The translations under genes and the position numbers were made by a program. A stretch of 64,000 nt of DNA from Symsagittifera roscoffensis (taxonomy: Eukaryota > Xenacoelomorpha > Acoela > Convolutidae): positions 40,196,379 to 40,260,378 of the forward strand of contig NC_087067.1 of NCBI RefSeq assembly GCF_963678635.1, given 5' to 3'. This document shows positions 1 to 13,600 of the stretch, piece after piece. The stretch's first letter is position 1. Each line of letters begins with the position of its first letter. Below the pieces are notes generated by a model. The model saw only the letters and a program-made list of their open reading frames with translations. It was not told the origin of the DNA and ran no database searches.

Positions 1-1684
1 AAATTTCGGTTTTCGGTACCAAAATAGTTGCAACCACTTTCGAACTAAACTTAACCGGTTCTATCTATTATGGTAGTGCAGTTACGATGTAACACACTAG
101 TTAGCGCTTTTTTCCGTTTCAAAAAATATCGATATCTCAAAAATCGCGACTTGTGGGGGGATCAAAATATTGCTATTTTGACCCTAAAAACCGGTCTGCT
201 TTCTGTGTTTTTCACTGAAAAACGGTATAAGAGTAATAATATAGGCTATACTAGTAATAATATTAGTAATAGTATACCCCTCCAGGTTTGTTTAATATCC
301 GAATTAAGGTGCTTAAAACGGATATTCGCAGTTCGGTGAAGGGTCACTACAGTGCAGCACTGTCGAGCCCCCCACAGATTACTATCTTACTTTTTGTACC
401 AAAAGGGATACAAAACTTGTTAACGATACCCAACAGTCGATTGCTGTTGTCGTTGAGCCCCTTCTTGTTGCTCCTTGTACTGCTTGCCGGATCAGTCTCC
501 TCCCAAGACCATTCCGAATTGAGCGCAAATCAGCTGACCCTTCCGGATTGAGCGCAATTTATCATTAACGTGCTTAAATGCTCAAATAACCCTACAGTAC
601 AAGCCTCACAAACGGGCTACAAAACTGATCGTAATGATCCTGACTGATTTAAATGCCTGTAACAACAATATATCTATCAACAACAAACGGGAGGGTCGGA
701 TCACATCTTGTCTGGGGGGATGATTTCTACTGATTTTTTACATTTTTTTTTTACTGTTTTTGGTTTTTTCGGTTATTTTTTATGTTTTTTGTTTTCTTGG
801 GTACTATACTACTTTTTGTTTGGTTTTATATATATCTTTAAGTGCTTTTGGTCACAAACCATTCAGGAGATGACGGGACCGCGAATCCCCCCACCCTTCC
901 TGGTTCGTGAATTTTCGGTCTTAACTAGGTTAAAAACCTATTCACGGTAATCCAGAAGGCTTCCGCGTTCCGAACTACCCTTCCGCCCCGGCGGTTTAGG
1001 CCTATTAAGGGTGTTAATGTGAGCATCCGCTCGGCGCGGAGTGCTCGTTAACGGTTCTGCCGGTCATGATGTTAAAAAAGAATAACACCCAGGTGCGCCA
1101 TAAAAACATGTATGTAACATTCGCCCGGAAGATACATATCGACGGAAAATAAAACTAAGTCCTAAGACGACTGGCTAACGTCTAAACAGAGCTTTATATG
1201 CTTTTCACCGTCTCTACCAAGCCAGTACTTTCGGTGGTCTTTTCTAACATCGGGTCGACAAAAAACGTTACTGCTTTCGGCTTCGGTCAAAACACTCAAA
1301 TTAACTTAATTACATGCAGGAATAGTGAGCTCCTGGCTGGGTCTCAGTATCCCCAGACCACGAGGTCACTCCTAAAAACAGGGCTACTACTATTTATTGA
1401 ATTATTATTGTTTTTGTTCAGTAGATAAAAATCATCATCTCCATCGAAGATGGATCAACCCTTTCCCCCAACTCCTAGCTTCTCATCTTTATCAAAATGA
1501 ATCCAGTTGTTAATTAAATTCATTTCAGGACATGACAGGAAGCTAAAAGTTTATATAAAGTGGTAAAAGTCTCAGTCCCGAAACCCTTCCGGATTCTTGA
1601 ATCCACTGAATCAAGCACGTTAAACTTGACTTCTCCGTAACCCGGAAGGCTGTCTTCCACCCTTCACCGTTGTTCGCAACGGCC

Positions 1685-1716
1685 TTGCAACTATTGTACC
1701 GACACAATAGTTGCAA
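1685..1716. repeat. Perfect 13-bp stem-loop
   Basis: TTGCAACTATTGT at 1685-1697 is the exact reverse complement of 1704-1716, with a 6-base loop. A related word (AATAGTTGCAACC) occurs at about 26-39, so the stem may be part of a repeat rather than a lone hairpin. Confidence 0.7.
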
Positions 1717-2140
1717 CTCGGAACGTTTTCTGTCAACTCCGTGATTCGTTGTCGTTTCTTAATCACTATTTCCGTTCTTCTCGCAATCGCCACTAATGTT
1801 GTTCTGTTGCTTTGCAGCTTTTCTGCCAAAATGGCCGTTTCTGACGTTTCTCAAAATTTCAAAATACTAGAATATCTTGACCTTCACCGTTCTACTAATC
1901 ATCCGAATAACGTCGTTAATCCTTCAAAATCACTAACTCGGAAGGTTCACTGCTAAAAATTCGAAATCTGGTCGAATGTCACAGGACTTCTGATTGTAAC
2001 CTCGGTTACTATGATACTTTCGACCTTCAAATCTAATTACCAATCGAAATTTTGAATTAGATACTCAAGTGAGCAAGTTTTGTTTTATGCCAGAGATTAA
2101 AAATACTCTTAGTCAATTGAAAAAATTCAGAATGCGTTTT

Positions 2141-2217
2141 TGATGTTTAACATGATGGTTTAACATGATGGTTTGAATGGATGGTTTAAATGGATGGTTT
2201 AACATGATGGTTTGAAA
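2141..2217. repeat. Minisatellite, unit about 13 bp
   Basis: About six imperfect copies of a unit like TGATGGTTTAACA run head to tail, alternating with TGGATGGTTTGAA variants. It is non-coding and lies about 800 bp upstream of the MOCS2B-type gene. Confidence 0.85.
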
Positions 2218-3028
2218 CCAAAATTGATGCCACATTTTGGTAATAATAGTTTTGACTTGATGGGTTTTCGTCATTCAGATTAGTTAATTGTAAAATTCCT
2301 GACTATTTGTGAAAACGTTGAAATACATTTAGAATCCTCCAAGTTTCCTCAAATTAACTTGACAGTTCGGAAGGAGTAGAACTGGAAAGGGGCACGTTGT
2401 GGTTTCTAATACAATTGGGTCAGTAGTATTTCGTCGCTGTTAGTTTAAGTTTGCAAGTCTGCAGATATCCACTGGTGACTGATGTCGGCACGTAAAATTA
2501 AAATGAGGATTAATAGACTGAGCAGCCCATCCGACCTTGGCTGCTCCGAAAACAAAAACCCGGTTGGAGCCTGCAATTGAAACGGAGGGTTGCGTGGTGT
2601 CATCAGAGATGACTGTAGTCACTCGTGTTCATCGCGAGAAGGCAGCACTGGTGGACCCACATATGTAGCATTCGCAACCTGTACTGCGAGGGAGGTTCTC
2701 TGTTTAAGAATGCTACCCTCCTTGGGTTTCTCAGTACATGTGCTCAAATTCTTACAGCTTACTTTACAAAAATTCCAGTGCTAGGACAGGCCGTGTTCTG
2801 AACTTCAAAGGCTATAATATTTGAAAAGGATAGCCATCATAAAATGATTCTCTTTATTTGTCAGTTTACGGTCTTCGCTTCAGTACGAGTCTGTTTTTTT
2901 TTCTTGGTTGTTTTTGATTTCGTAACAATGGGACAGGTATGGTAGTTGGGCTGCAAAGAATAGTTACCATTATTATAAACGCATAGGCATAAGTAATGCA
3001 CTGGGATTTCAGATCAGTTAGCTATAAA

Positions 3029-4310
3029 ATGGGTGATAATCTCATTAATGTAATGGTAAATCAAGAAGATGTGAATGTTGATCGCGCTGTTCGTTGGGTA
3101 GCTGATAAATCTTGTGGAGCAATTGTTACTTTTCTTGGATTTACCCGCGAGGATAGCAAAGCTGATAATTCGGGTTTGAAAACAAAGTTTCTTATTTACG
3201 ATTGCTTTCATGAAATGGCGCTGAAAGAGTTACATCGCTTGTGTCAACTTTCAATGACTAAATATGCAATCAGGTAATAATCAACAACGGATCAGTTGAG
3301 CGGTTTATAGGCAGATTTAGGTTAAGGCTCTACTCATCCTAGTAACATTTTGACTTCACCGAGAATGGACGCGATATTTTGAGTCTTTAATTTACAATGA
3401 GTTTTGTTTGGTCTTTGAAGCTTTTTTGGATTTCCATTCAAATGAAACTAAGTTTGGACAGCAAGTTGCTGTTCCGACCACTGAAAGTGGGGAGGAACTT
3501 TGTATCGGGGTGTGTTTTTTTGTTGTTCACCTAAAAACAGGTAAAACAATCGTCGGAAATGAGTGACATATCATATAAAATTCCTTGCAGCGGTGATTCA
3601 AAACTTGAAAAAAATTTCCAAAAAATCCCTGCAATGTAGAGAAAAACCGGTTTATAATTTTTGATTTGGTCTAATTTCGAGTGATAGCGAATTTTAATCC
3701 AGGAATACTAGTTTTTGGAGACTTGAAAACTGAAAAATCTTTAAAAATGACAGAACAAATTCTGCTAAAATTTTGAAAAAAAGTTTTTTGATAATTTGTT
3801 TGATACAACGTTGTCAAATATGAGTATCCTACGCGTATTATCGAATGTATATTTTTTCTAGGCTTTCGTTCAGGTCCGCTGTCAGCCGAACGAGCAAAAA
3901 ACATTACAATTTGCAAAAAAAAGTTTCTAGATGGAACTTTCTGAGCTTCATGCACAGCAACCGTCTATTCTTGTTTTTGGTTATATTTAGATCTATTTAT
4001 ATACATCATAAAACTGGAAAAGTTGACTTGGGAGAACCTTCCATTGTCGTTGCTGTCTCCTCGCCGCATCGCACAGACAGCTTAAAAGGAGTAGATGTGA
4101 GTTTTTGACCAAGAACATCTTGTTGAGCGTTCACCTATTTCGTTGAAAGCGCGTGTTGATTTTAAGGAGCTGATGACGTTGATCAAAGCCAAGGTTCCAA
4201 TTTGGAAGACCGAATATTTTGGATCAGAGGATTCAACGGAAACTACAGCAAGTCTCAGTCTTGTTAAAGAAAATATAGAGTTTGGACAGTTTTTCTCAGA
4301 AAGAATCTAA
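3029..4310 (+). CDS. MOCS2B: Molybdopterin synthase catalytic (large) subunit, MOCS2B/MoaE type
   Basis: The family transfers sulfur from the thiocarboxylated small subunit to precursor Z, making molybdopterin in the cytosol. Three exons join in phase: 3029-3273, 3991-4096 and 4167-4310, giving 164 aa. Residues near 20-40 (CGAIVTFLGFTRE) match the family segment CGAISLFVGTTR. The exon 2 product (EPSIVVAVSSPHR) matches the conserved EASIIIAVSSAHR. Exon 3 holds KAKVPIWKTE, the lysine-rich active-site end of MoaE proteins. The start is the ATG at 3029; an acceptor-like TTTCAG ends at 3012, and an upstream in-frame ATG at 2996 would lie before it. The length is close to human MOCS2B (188 aa) with a shorter N terminus. 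No MOCS2A frame overlaps its 5' end as in vertebrates. DBR1 follows 292 bp downstream on the same strand. Identification is by my own comparison with remembered family sequences. Confidence 0.9.
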
Positions 4311-4372
4311 TTTTTCTTGACCGAATTGAGCTTTGAATTTTTGTACGCGCATCAGATTGCAGATTGGTGCTA

Positions 4373-4378
4373 ATTAAA
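4373..4378 (+). terminator. Possible poly(A) signal ATTAAA of MOCS2B
   Basis: ATTAAA lies 63 bp after the stop codon, followed by a T-rich stretch. It is the nearest match to a poly(A) signal before DBR1. Confidence 0.4.
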
Positions 4379-4602
4379 TTTTTTTGGTGTATGTAACTTG
4401 AGCTAGATTCACGACTTACGAGAGAAAAAAATTGAGTTTGTACTCGTTCCTGAGGAAAAATAACGTACTGGTAATGTCAAGTGGATTTCTCTCAGTAGCG
4501 TGTTTGTCTCGTTGAAATGATGGAAAGTGTACCTGTTATTATCGTAACGTCGTAAAGTCAATATATTGCTTTTCAAATCGACGATTCGGTTGAATTCAGA
4601 TT

Positions 4603-7600
4603 ATGTATGCAACGTCAGTTCCCACATCTAGCAATAGTTTCCTAAATATCGTAGTGGAAGGATGTTGCCATGGTGAGCTTGACCAAATATACAACACTGT
4701 AAATAGAATATCACAAGAGGAGGGAAGTTGTGTAGACCTGCTGATCATCTGTGGTGATTTCCAGTCTGTGCGAAATGAACAAGATCTGGCCTGTTTGGCA
4801 TGTCCGCCGAAATACAGAAAGATGAATACGTTTTATAAATATTATTCAGGTAATTTAAAAGTTGAGAAAGTGTTGATTTCAGTATCGCTTGTAGAACTAC
4901 GAAGAATTTATAATGAACTCAACTGGGAAACATTCTATCAGTAGCTGCAAATCCAATCCAAAACCACAGCAACAACTACCATTTAGCTTGAAAAAATAAA
5001 CGTCCACTGGTTTACTGGTCTTGAATAATTTTCAGTTCTTCTCAAAATCGAATGCGGTTTTTGATGCGGTACGCTGTCATGATTAGTTGAAAATTTGCAT
5101 TAAAGAAAGAATGCTCTTTGAAGTACAAATGTCTGTGAACAGGGCTTTTTGGTTAAGTTAAGATAAATATCTTCTTATCTGCAAAAACAACAAATGTAAT
5201 CAAAACGCTTTAGGTGAAAAACGCGCGCCCGTTTTGACTCTGTTTGTGGGCGGAAATCATGAGGCTAGCAACTACCTGGCAGAACTCCCTTACGGCGGCT
5301 GGGTCGCTCCCAATATTTACTACATGGGCTGGGCGGGAGTTGTCAATTTCTGCGGTATCACGATAGCAGGTAGAGTTACCTAATTCTTGGTTTTAAGAAC
5401 CAACAAAGGAAAAGCCGGGAGCTAGACTTTACGATTGAATAACTTTTCCTACAAATCTGTTTTGAACGTGCAGTTGCTGATTTAGGTTTTTATGTCTCTT
5501 ATGACGGTCATATGCCACAATCTTTCGACAGAATTTTAATTTTTACGCTTGTGATTAGGAAGCAATAGCAAATAGGAAGAAGCACAGCGGGTTACTGTGC
5601 AAGTAGCACAGAATGTTCCGGCCATAGTCCTAAAAATAGAAATTTTTTTACATTTGCAAAGCAAAGTGTATTAGTATGAACTTTCTTTGTTTTCCAACCT
5701 AAGTCGTAATTAAAAGTGCTACTTTTGGTGGCACTTTTGAATCGGTAGGCTGCAGTAGCAGTATAATGTCATATGTGCTTTGACATTTGATTAGTAAAAG
5801 TTTAACAAAGTTGATGCATTTTTAATTCCTCACATGAACCGAAAAAAGTTATTGGTTTCAAACAGCAGTACAATGATAAAAAGTTCGATTTTAGAAATTT
5901 TCCAGCTCAATGTATTGAGCAATTTTTTAAAAATGCATAATTTATACCTAATTATGCTTTATGCTTTCCAATTTATTACATGCAAAACTGTCTTTTTGTA
6001 TTTGATGCTACTCTTGCTGCATCGAATTGCAATTTTTTAGCATATGTAGCTGCGTTATTGGTGGCTAGTTTTTGGGGATTTTAGGCATCCATGTCTGAGT
6101 GCTTAGTGCGTGAGACTCAAATTTGCTAGGTCGTAGTTATGAACCCGACTCGTAGCCGAGTTTTTGCTAATTCGAGGCCTATTTCTCCACTTGATAGAGC
6201 TGCTTTTTGGTCGTGTTCTCCTAAGTGTTTGCGAAGCACAGCTTTGCCTCTGTGTATGAATTATTGTCGTTTTTTTGCTTGGTATGATAAAAGGAACTGA
6301 GCGTAAGCTAGAGCTTAGTTATATTTATCAGTCATATTAAAATAGCCAAATTGGACAACAATTTCTGTAGAAAATTGACAATAAAAACAAAAAATCCTTC
6401 AAAAAATTTTTTTTCAGAAGTTTATTAATTTTTTTGATAACCAAAATGGCGCTAAAAAGCTCCAAAACTTAGCAATACGCAACTAAAACTAATTTTTAAC
6501 GGCTTAATTAAGCAGAGATAAATTTTTTAAATTTTCACTGCATAAATAAGACTGCTCGCTCCTGGTAAATGCTATCTCTAGGGTTTCGATATTGATTATT
6601 TCTGAGTATTTTTCAGCTTCATGGCTTAGCTTCCGAATTTTCGGCCTAGCTTACGAATTGTTAGTTTGATTAATATGTATGCCTGTTCTTATGCAATATT
6701 GTATTTACGAACAGTACAAGGTTTTTGTTTGAATTTGTTTATTCGGCTTCAACTCTATTGACTTACACATTTGTTTTTGCGTTGTTTGAAAGGAAAACTT
6801 ATTCTTATAGTTTTGTATTTCCGGAGAGTGGGAGCGGGCGTATATATTTTGATTTTCAAACTTATGAAGCGATGTATTAGAAGGACCTTCTTTTTTTTCT
6901 AACCCAAGTCGCAAACAAAAGTGCTCATTTGGTGGCAAATTTGGTATATTTCAATTTAATAGGCTTATTTAAGCATAAACAATTTAATAGAATAAGTTGC
7001 TGCTTTATTTCTGGCTAGTGTTAGGTCCTAGTTCAATAAAAATATATTATGAAAATGTATGAGATTTGTTGTTTTTCGTTGTTTTTTGGAACGCATGGAC
7101 ATTTTTTTTGCTTTTTTCGCAGAAATGTCATTTTTTCTCAAAAACCACTCAGCCGGTTTTCATAAAAATTGTATCAATGGAAAACAGGCTGCTCTTCTAG
7201 GTGCCTGCATATTTCGTACATACGTTATTTACAGGTTCTACGGCCTTCGAAATTTTCAGTAGGGGATTTTTTGCGCACTTCTGTGGACTTTTTCATTTCC
7301 TCAAATATTATATGCGCAAATCAGAGATGAACAATCAAAACAACCATTTATGGGATATCCTGTTCTCAAGCGGCTATTACCGAAATTCAGTAGAAAAAAG
7401 TTATAGTCTTAAACAAGCTCATTTTATGACATTTTGGTTAATTTTTAAAACATATTTTTTCTCAAAAACTACCCTGCAAAATCGGAGATTAGTGGTTTAA
7501 CCAAAAAATAAAATCATTAGTGCGAATTTTACCTGGGCAAGCGGCTATACCCTGCCGTTAACAAAGTATTGCCTTAGAAAATGTGCAATTTTTGAAATTT

Positions 7601-10600
7601 CGCCAGTTTCAAAAACCCAACTGTTGAATTTGAGGTTGATAGTTGATTACACAAGCATAGCTTGTGTGATAATATGAACTCTCTTTTTTCCAACCTAAGA
7701 CGCAAATATTGGTGTTCATTTTGTAAACAAGCAAAGCTTGTGTGATTTTGAAAGTGTTCATTTTGATCAATAACCAGCTATTCATTACAGCCAATAACCA
7801 GCTATTCAGTACAGCCAATTAACACAGACTATTTTATTACAAAAAGCACTTTAGCCTAAAGGTATCATGGATCTGTAGCGTAGAGGTAGGGAAGGATACC
7901 CGCAACAAATTATGAGGGTTCGAACCTGGGCAGTGTCGGATGTTTTTAATGAACTTTTTCGTTTACTAGTTAAAATGCGTCCGCTCTATAAATTGAGTTG
8001 GTAAATCCGCTCTATGTTAGTTGGTAAATTTCTCTTTTTCAAATTGACCGGCACTGCTAATGGGTCATAATTGGCATGTATCACTTAGCAGTTATGTAGG
8101 CTCGTAATTGGCGTTCGTCAATTAAGAAATTTTTGAAGACTCAATGTTCTACTCATTCAGTTTTTCCCAGTAGCGTGCGTTATCGGTCATATTTTTGCTT
8201 ATGTATGCGAAGTGCATTTTCGGCTCTGTGTTTAAATTAACATGGCGCTTGGATTTCGTCTGCGTAATCTGTTTACTCTGTTTCTTAAAATAAAAAAGCT
8301 GTAATAGAATTCGGAAAAATTCCTTTTTAAATTTTACCTTTTTAAAAAATAAATATCGTCACTATTCTCGAAAACGTCTTGCTAAATCTGATGTTAAGGA
8401 CTCAATCTACACAATTAGGACGCGGAAATCTTCAATCTAGAAATCATGGTGTGGCAAGCAGAGGCTATTCCCATGCTTTACTAGAGAAAAATTTATGGAT
8501 GTAGGAAAAATTGATCGATTTTTGGAATCCTTTTGACTTTTTTGAAAGCTGCCCAGCCAAATCTGAGATAAAGACTTCAATTTAAAGAGCGAGTAGTAGT
8601 GTTATTCTTTAAATACGCACTTTATCCCTTACTTGAGCAGAGGAACAATAGGGTTTAGCGTGAAATCCATTTTTTAAACTTTGAAAATTACGCATTTCCT
8701 TACCAGTAAAAAATATGATTTAAAATATGATTCAACATATTAGAACAGCTAGATTCAGCATTAGCTGGGCCTTCAGCATTCTGGAGCATTCAAAGTTTTT
8801 GCTGCATAACCTTGCTAGTTTATTAAAAGCGGTAGCTGCTTAATTGGTGGCTAATGTTAGTAAAATTAACAGTGGTCGTAGAGCAGATGTGAGAACGTGA
8901 TATTCCTAATCTCAACAAAAAAATTTTCAAGTTGTGTTTTTATCTTATCGTTATTTCACTTTGTTTTGCCAGTTTAGAGCTCTTTCTTTTGTATTTTTCT
9001 AGCTTGTTTTTGCGAGCAGCTTCGCCTGTTTTAGTTCATCAAATAAACCGAAAAACGTGATTTGTTTCAAGCAGCATAACAATAACGAAAACTCAATTTC
9101 AGAAATTTTCTAACGCAATATATCGCAATTTTTTTAAATGCATAATTTAAACATAATGTGGCTTTATGCTTTACGATTTGTTACATGCAAACTTGCGTCT
9201 TTTTGTATTTATTGCTACTTGAGCTGCTTTTTGGCCGTGTTCTCGCAAGTGTTTGCGAAGCCCAGCTTCGCCTCTGTCTTGAAACTTTTTTTTTATCTCG
9301 GACTGACGTCTACCCGAGTATTTTTGGCCTAGTTGCCACTAGTTTTTTTAGCGCTAACAGTTACGTTTCTCGACTATTGTATTTTCCTCATCTCGATCGT
9401 CTTTCGAGACAAATGTTTGAAATTTTCGTAGTTTTCCAACACTCTTCTTTTCAATTGTTCTGACCAGCATAAAGGCATCCTTCTCGTTTTCTGAATGCTA
9501 GCTTACAGTTTGTGGTATCACAAGTGGTGCAATCCTCATCTTCGCTAGTGTTAATCAGCAATTTTTTGCATGATTTTTATTAACGTTTGAAAGATTAGTT
9601 TATTTTCGTATCGCAAAGCATTTTTTTGTTTCTCCAATACAATGCATCATATTAATGACTTAGATGATTCATGTTTTGTGATCTTTCTTTTCTTTTTTGT
9701 TCAAAATTGTTTTGAACAAAGTTTTGGATTTAAAAAGATTTATTTTCCTCGTATGACAAACTTTTCTTCGTTTCGTGCGATTTATCGGTTTGCCAATGTT
9801 TCATCTGTTTCCGCACGGTTGAAAAAAATTAAGAACTATGTATCTTATGTTATATTTATATTTTTCTTTTCAACTTGTATTTTGTATTGCAAGTAATTCA
9901 AAGCTCTGGTTCGCCTCTGTGTGTCGTATTGAATTGAGCTTCCAGCTTTTATCATTTCTGCACCGCATGATTTTCAGAATGAATCATTTTGGTATTGTGT
10001 TCGGGTATCTTGAAAAATTACTATAAATTGTGTACAATAATTTAGGTATTATTTTTACAGGGATATCGGGCATCTACAATCACAGAGACTTCAACAGAAA
10101 CCATCACGAGTTTCCCCCATTTGACAACCGCTCCTTGAGAACCGCATACCACGTGCGTAGTCTGGAAGTGTACCGGTTTCTACAGTATGGGGGAAATGTC
10201 GATTTGTTTTTCAGCCATGACTGGCCGCTGGGAATCCATGACTTCGGAAACACCCAGGAACTTCTGAGGAAGAAAAGTTAGTTCCTAATTTCATTTCGCA
10301 TCCTGTTGAAAAATTGTATCTCTCTTACTTGTTGAAGTAGTTTACCGAAGCTCTCGAAAATGATTTTTTTTCCGGTCTCCTTGAGTTAACTGACAATTTC
10401 TCATTTCTTCTTTGTCAACTATGCTCCTGTATGCTCCTGTTTGATATAAATCGGGTCTAATAAAAATTATTTTGTGATTCGGAGTCTAAAACTTTTATCC
10501 GTTGAGATAATCGAGTCTGAATCTTATAGTTTTAGGTGATTAATATATTGGATTGGCTTTCCATAATATGCGATTCACTGTCTCTTTGCAATGATAACTG

Positions 10601-13600
10601 GGTTTTCCTCTTCGGTAACTATGGCAATGATAACTATGGGTTTTTCTCTTTGCAATGATAACTGGTCGGAACATTTCGTACTAATTCTAGAGTGTGTTTA
10701 GGGTTTTTGTCGGATGATATCGCCAAGAACGAATTGGGGAGTGAGGCCAATCTGGCAATTCTGAGAGCGGTCAAACCGTCCTATTACTTTGCAGCACATT
10801 TACACGTCAAATTCGCTGCCATTTTTCCTCACGGCGACGAAGACCCGCAACAGAAAATACCAACTGTGAGAATCATCGGATTGTAATTTATTTTCTTGCA
10901 TGTGATACGCAAGTGTTATAATTACTTTTGTGAGCGTTAGCGAGCGAAGTGAATTAGTAAAACTATTATTTTTTCCCAAACATAGTAGCAAATTTTGATG
11001 CCACTTTTTGTGGCACCTTTACGAATTGGTGATAGCATGTGCTTTGACATTCGTTTAGTAATAAGTTAACACAATTGATGCATTTTAAATTCGTCAAATG
11101 AACCGAAAAAAAAAATATTAGTTTCAAACAACAGTACAATAAAACCTCGGGTTCAGAAGTTTTCCAGTGTTAGTGAAGGGCCCGTGGAGCAGATGCGAGG
11201 ACAGGGGACTCTAAATCTCCTGATCGTAGGATCGATTCGGCCACGGCAAAAGTTTTAATTTTCATGGATTTTATCTTGTTCCTCTTCTTATAGCTGTTTT
11301 TTTTTGTCGGTTTCTCGCTAGTGTTTGCGAAGCGCAGCTTGGCTTGTGTTATAATTTAATTTTTTGAAAAATTACGCGCAATTTTTTCAAAGTTTGACCA
11401 TAAACTATTGGTAATTTTAAGTTAACTTAGATATTCTAAGTGATGTTGGATCTGATATTTCAACGATTTTTACATAATTGGGATGGTCTCATTTTTTAGT
11501 AAGAATTAAGATTGAGATTATTGTTTTGACTTGGGATGAAAAAAGCTGTATCTGGTTAAGTTAAAAAATGATTTTTAAGTGTAAAAGATTGAAATGATTT
11601 TCATTTATAAAGGTCTTGATCATTTTTTGTTATTTTTTTTTTAATTTGATTTTTCGCGGTTTGAGTTTTAATTTTCTAAGTTCATTTCATTTGTTAAACA
11701 GCTAAAGTGGAAAGGTCACTATAAACGTGAATGACTTCTAGTATCAAAAATGGACTTCTGAAGTTCCAGCAGATAAAAAATATGGAGACAGATTTATTTC
11801 TTCAATTGTACAAATATGAAAGGTATGCAATTCATATCAAAATTTTGCCAGACATAATTGTCAATTATATCTATCCAAAGGTATACGAATGAAGATGATA
11901 GACTAGAGATAAAAATTTTCAATCAGCGTTTTTTTGATTTCCTTGTTCTTTACCCTTGCGATACGCTAGGGTATTGCAATAGGGTACTAGACTTTTCCCC
12001 GTAGCAGGGCTCTTCTGCAATCATCTCTAGCGGCATCTTATTTTATAAATAATTCAAACTACTTAGCGTTCTCGGTCCACTTAGCCTGGAGGCAGCGAGT
12101 ACGCCTTGGATGGCAAAGGTACTGGGTTCGAATCTGACCAGGACCTGTTTTTATTGATGGGAAATATTATTTTTCTACTCATCTTTTTTCGTCTTAGTTG
12201 TCACATATTGGAATCGTTTTCTTTCGCTGCTCGCAATTACTTAATCTTGCTTCTACTGTTTGATTTACTCCTGAAATTTGTAATTTTACTTGACTTCGTA
12301 TTTTTTTTTGTTTTCTTCGAAATATGATTAGGCTTTTTTTGCCCAATTTTTATGGGCTCGGTGACCCAATTTTGGGTAGTTTCAAGGGAAACACGTTTCT
12401 TACGCTCCCTTTGCTTTTTTCAAGTTGGATGTATTTTTACCACTTGGTTTCTTGAACATTTTTTTCATTTTGCTTTTTTTCAGGCGTAGTAGGTTTCGGC
12501 TTGTTTTATGTCGGCTTAGTAGTCTCGTTTTTCGTCATTTGGTGCGCGAAAAAAGGGTTTGTGTGTTTTATGAGGGAAAGGGGGGGGGGCGTACAATTTT
12601 TTAGATTTATAGTCAGGCTGGAAGAGTTTCAGCTCAGGTATTTTCGGCTTGGTCACCGCTTGGTCAATTTTGTTCCGGTGCTGATTTTGCATCATATTGT
12701 TTGGGCATGTTTTTTTTTCACAATTTTCTTCATTCATTTCGATAGGTCTAGTTGTATCGCAAGTGGTGCGAAGCTCAGTTTCGCCCCTGTCTTACAATTT
12801 TCTTCCAACTATCTGCGGGCTCTGTTTAGATTGACAACACGATAAACGGTTGCAGGGTAACTCGATTCCTAGCTCTAGACAAAGTTCTACCTAACAGACC
12901 TTTCGTCCAATTGCTGACCTTACCGTCAAAGATTCCGAGGACTCCCGAAAACATATTACTGAGACACGACCCCGAGTGGCTGGCTATTCTGAAGGCCACC
13001 GATCCAGTTGTTTCTGTTTACCCGTCACAAGTGCAAATGCCGAAAGTGCCAGTTGAACAATCAGAAATGAAATCTTGTATAGATAGTGTACGAGAAGCGT
13101 TTCCGTCATCAGATGATTTAATTATAGCAGAAAACTCGTTCAAAATAGTAAGTTGCTTATTACATAAATAGTAATTTTAAATCATTTAAGCTTCACTCAT
13201 TTAAGAAAGCGTTTGAATCTTGAAAAAATCATTGATAAAACCACTGAATGTGCGCGTGGAAGAAACACCTGTGTCCAAAAATTATCCAGCTGTAGGTACC
13301 AAAAGCAAATGTCAGATAGTCGAGTGATAGATATATTATGCTATAGCCTGCTCAGTTGTGATTCGCAAAGATGCTATGATGAACAATTCCAAAAAAAAAG
13401 TATTTTGGGTGCCGAGGAAGACGGTCTGAAAGTTTTGCTTTTCGGAAAATTGAAATAATTGTCTCCCTCTATCAACTAATCAACTCAACAACCTTAAGAG
13501 ACAAAATATAAGATTCATTTACTGGCTATTTACTTTTTTAGTGATGAAGCTTTGGTTGGTCATGAAACACAAAAATAAAAATAAAAAAGAGTTTTTTTTT

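Larger units (their letters stand above)
1..2980. other. Intergenic region, unclassified, hairpin-bearing
   Basis: I see no convincing gene here. The first 2.4 kb is richer in G and C than the rest and carries the word CGGAAGG or its complement at about seven places (near 540, 960, 978, 1584, 1640, 1937 and 2364). Stem-loops are visible at 1021-1046 (GAGCATCCGC against GCGGAGTGCTC), roughly 1326-1368, and 1685-1716. A nearly exact 15-bp word, GAATTGAGCGCAAAT-like, occurs twice at about 515-550. The short open frames are low-complexity and not protein-like. The block could be a decayed mobile element, but I cannot assign a family. Confidence 0.5.
5370..10060. other. DBR1 intron 2, filled with terminal-hairpin repeats
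   Basis: The 4.7-kb intron holds a tandem succession of TH elements and fragments: 5650-6255, about 6880-7620 with a tandem array, 7649-8231, an array fragment at about 8340-8720, and 3' hairpins near 9012, 9243-9275 and 9900. No coding segment is supported between the exons. Confidence 0.7.

Noticed and set aside
288-551. An 87-residue frame with a hydrophobic stretch as a membrane protein gene
   Set aside because: It lies in the unclassified hairpin-rich block, and its end overlaps the repeated GAATTGAGCGCAA word.
7868-7940. A functional tRNA gene within the B-type TH element
   Set aside because: Anticodon and acceptor arms do not fold, and the copy at 59272 differs freely.
10866-10871. 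DBR1 exon 4 donor at GTGAGA, or a non-canonical intron
   Set aside because: It breaks the frame into exon 5; the GTAATT donor at 10883 gives a canonical in-phase intron.
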